Assembly: GCF_014287635.1 (NCBI RefSeq)
Contig: NZ_JACOPH010000003.1
Span: 62,001-126,000, forward strand
DNA: 64,000 nt
Reading direction: 5' to 3'
Source: Roseburia zhanii
Lineage (GTDB): Bacteria; Bacillota; Clostridia; Lachnospirales; Lachnospiraceae
In this document: positions 62,610 through 64,000 of the stretch, one piece after another
Numbering within the stretch: position 1 is the first letter of the stretch
Layout: every line of letters begins with the position of its first letter
Made by a program: the position numbers and the translations under genes
Notes under the pieces: generated by a model
Databases searched by the model: none
Told to the model about the DNA's origin: nothing
What the model saw: the letters and a program-made list of their open reading frames with translations, nothing else

Positions 62610-64000
62610 AAACCGTGAATTTGCAGTCATCACATATTGTTTTACAGGATTGTTTTTATGCCTGATCGGATATTTTATCTATTTTCAGGTAGTAAAAAGT
62701 GAGGACTTCATCAATAATTCATATAACACCAGACAGGATTCTTTTGCAGAATCGGTTGTGCGTGGAGAAATCCTCTCTGCGGAAAGAGAAGTGTTAGCAG
62801 AAACAAAAGTAGATGCAGAAGGAAATGAAACAAGGGTATATCCATATTCTAATATGTTTTCCCATATTGTCGGTTATTCTACAGAGAAATATGGACGGTC
62901 GGGAATTGAATCATGGGCGAATTTTAACCTGCTCCGTTCCAATGCATTTTTCTTAGAAAAAACGGTCGATGAAGTGACTGATGAAAAAAGTATCGGGGAT
63001 AATGTGATCACGACATTAAATTATTCCCTGCAAAGTACTGCATATGAAGCGTTAGGAGATTATAACGGTGCAGTTGTCGTTATGGAGCCGGCAACCGGAA
63101 AGATACTTGCAATGGTATCAAAGCCGGATTTTGATCCGAATACGATTGAGGCAAACTGGGATACGATCGTTGCAGATGAAAATTCCGAATCTGTTTTATT
63201 AAACAGGGCATCACAGGGACTTTACCCGCCGGGATCGACATTTAAGATCTTTACGACTTTAGAATATATCAGGGAAAATCCGGATACTTATCAGAATTAC
63301 AGTTATAACTGTACCGGAAGCATCCAAAAAGATAACAGCAAGTTAAGCTGTTTTAGCGGCGAGGTACATGGCGGTGTGGATTTAAAGCGTTCCTTTGTCA
63401 AATCCTGTAATACCTCTTTTGCAAACATTGGTCTGACCCTTGATCTAAAGCAGTTTTCTAAGACCTGTGAAGATTTGTTATTTAATGATACCCTTCCGGT
63501 TGAAAAATTAGAAACATCAAAGAGCAGCTTTGCATTGAATGAAAATTCCTCTACCAGTGAGATCATGGAAACTGCGATCGGTCAGGGAAAAACAGTCGTT
63601 ACACCGCTGCATATGGCAATGGTGACAAGTGCGATCGCAAATAACGGTGTCTTAATGAAGCCGTATGTGATCGATGCAACCGAAAATTATGAAGGTGATG
63701 TTGTTAAGGCTTACAATTCTTCTGCCTATGGAGAACTGATGACAGCCGATGAAGCTGCTATCCTGCAGGATTATATGAAAGAAGTAGTAGAAAGCGGGAC
63801 AGGTTCAAAATTAAAGGGCATGAGCTATCAGGCATATGGAAAAACCGGCTCTGCGGAATTTGGAACGAATAAGGGTGAGAGCCACGCATGGTTTGTAGGC
63901 TATGCACACAGAGATGACAAAGAAGATATCGCATTGGCAGTCATTGTAGAAAAAGCAGGTATCGGAAGCGCCTATGCCGTTCCTGCTGCAAAAAGTATTT
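62524..64000 (+). CDS. Class B penicillin-binding protein (PbpA-like), partial
   Basis: The frame starts with ATG at 62524, five bases after GGAGG, and runs past the window end (492 residues visible). It has a basic N-terminal tail (about 1-32), one membrane helix (about 34-57), a small N-terminal domain and the transpeptidase domain with SxxK at S238/K241 (PPGSTFKI), SCN at 294-296 and KTG at 440-442 (YGKTGSAEFG). The short N-terminal module resembles PbpA-type PBPs, which pair with an FtsW/RodA protein. That partner is the overlapping upstream gene. The transpeptidase cross-links new wall outside the membrane. Confidence 0.92.
   Translation, partial: MDENLQKTLRQSKKEKQPDSTQKSKTSVRNREFAVITYCFTGLFLCLIGYFIYFQVVKSEDFINNSYNTRQDSFAESVVRGEILSAEREVLAETKVDAEGNETRVYPYSNMFSHIVGYSTEKYGRSGIESWANFNLLRSNAFFLEKTVDEVTDEKSIGDNVITTLNYSLQSTAYEALGDYNGAVVVMEPATGKILAMVSKPDFDPNTIEANWDTIVADENSESVLLNRASQGLYPPGSTFKIFTTLEYIRENPDTYQNYSYNCTGSIQKDNSKLSCFSGEVHGGVDLKRSFVKSCNTSFANIGLTLDLKQFSKTCEDLLFNDTLPVEKLETSKSSFALNENSSTSEIMETAIGQGKTVVTPLHMAMVTSAIANNGVLMKPYVIDATENYEGDVVKAYNSSAYGELMTADEAAILQDYMKEVVESGTGSKLKGMSYQAYGKTGSAEFGTNKGESHAWFVGYAHRDDKEDIALAVIVEKAGIGSAYAVPAAKSI

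Overview
The window is a stretch of low-G+C Gram-positive chromosome whose gene content fits a gut Lachnospiraceae (Roseburia/Agathobacter-like). Evidence for this is the strong GGAGG ribosome binding sites, the clostridial Rnf gene order C-D-G-E-A-B, the split biotin-dependent sodium decarboxylase operon, and the very large secreted multidomain arabinofuranosidase-type enzyme. The genus is inference. Almost everything is ordinary core chromosome; I see no prophage, CRISPR array, insertion sequence or rRNA operon.

Layout. 1-6.8 kb: two tandem secreted DUF1680 (GH127/GH146-type) glycosidases, the first cut by the window edge. 6.9-15.3 kb: the rimP-nusA-ylxR-ylxQ-infB-rbfA-nrnA-truB-ribF translation and RNA operon behind its own promoter. 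15.3-22.1 kb: an SH3/NlpC-P60 wall hydrolase behind a WalR-like box, rpsO with a pseudoknot-capable leader, pnp with a long structured leader, a subtilisin and a cardiolipin synthase. 22.2-31.7 kb: two PBP5-type carboxypeptidases, scpAB, tRNA-Pro(GGG), a Uma2-family protein, and a MarR-controlled heterodimeric ABC exporter. 31.8-37 kb: a five-gene operon with two carboxyltransferases, a biotin carrier and the membrane subunits of a sodium-pumping decarboxylase. 37-43.9 kb: an RpiR regulator, an HI0933-type flavoprotein, cmk-ispH-rpsA, a solitary cheR and a YprB-type nuclease. 44.2-51.3 kb: a complete rnf operon, an M15 peptidase and an ApbE flavin transferase. 51.4-64 kb: proB-DUF896-5-FCL-proA, miaB, a NusG-II/Gx-transporter pair, ruvAB, zapA, a long U32 protein, and an FtsW/RodA-type protein overlapping a class B PBP that runs off the window.

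How it fits together. Rnf couples ferredoxin and NAD to an ion gradient, ApbE is the expected enzyme that attaches FMN to RnfD and RnfG, and the decarboxylase operon 9 kb away is a second ion-coupled membrane machine. The NusG-II/Gx pair may be a third membrane redox component. The cell-wall genes (NlpC/P60, two PBP5-type enzymes, M15 peptidase, FtsW/PBP pair) are scattered through the window.

The least explained signals are non-coding: a 52-bp palindromic repeat present twice 36 kb apart, the structured leaders of rpsO and pnp, a hairpin sitting exactly between the ribosome binding site and start codon of the RpiR gene, and a 20% G+C patch inside ispH.
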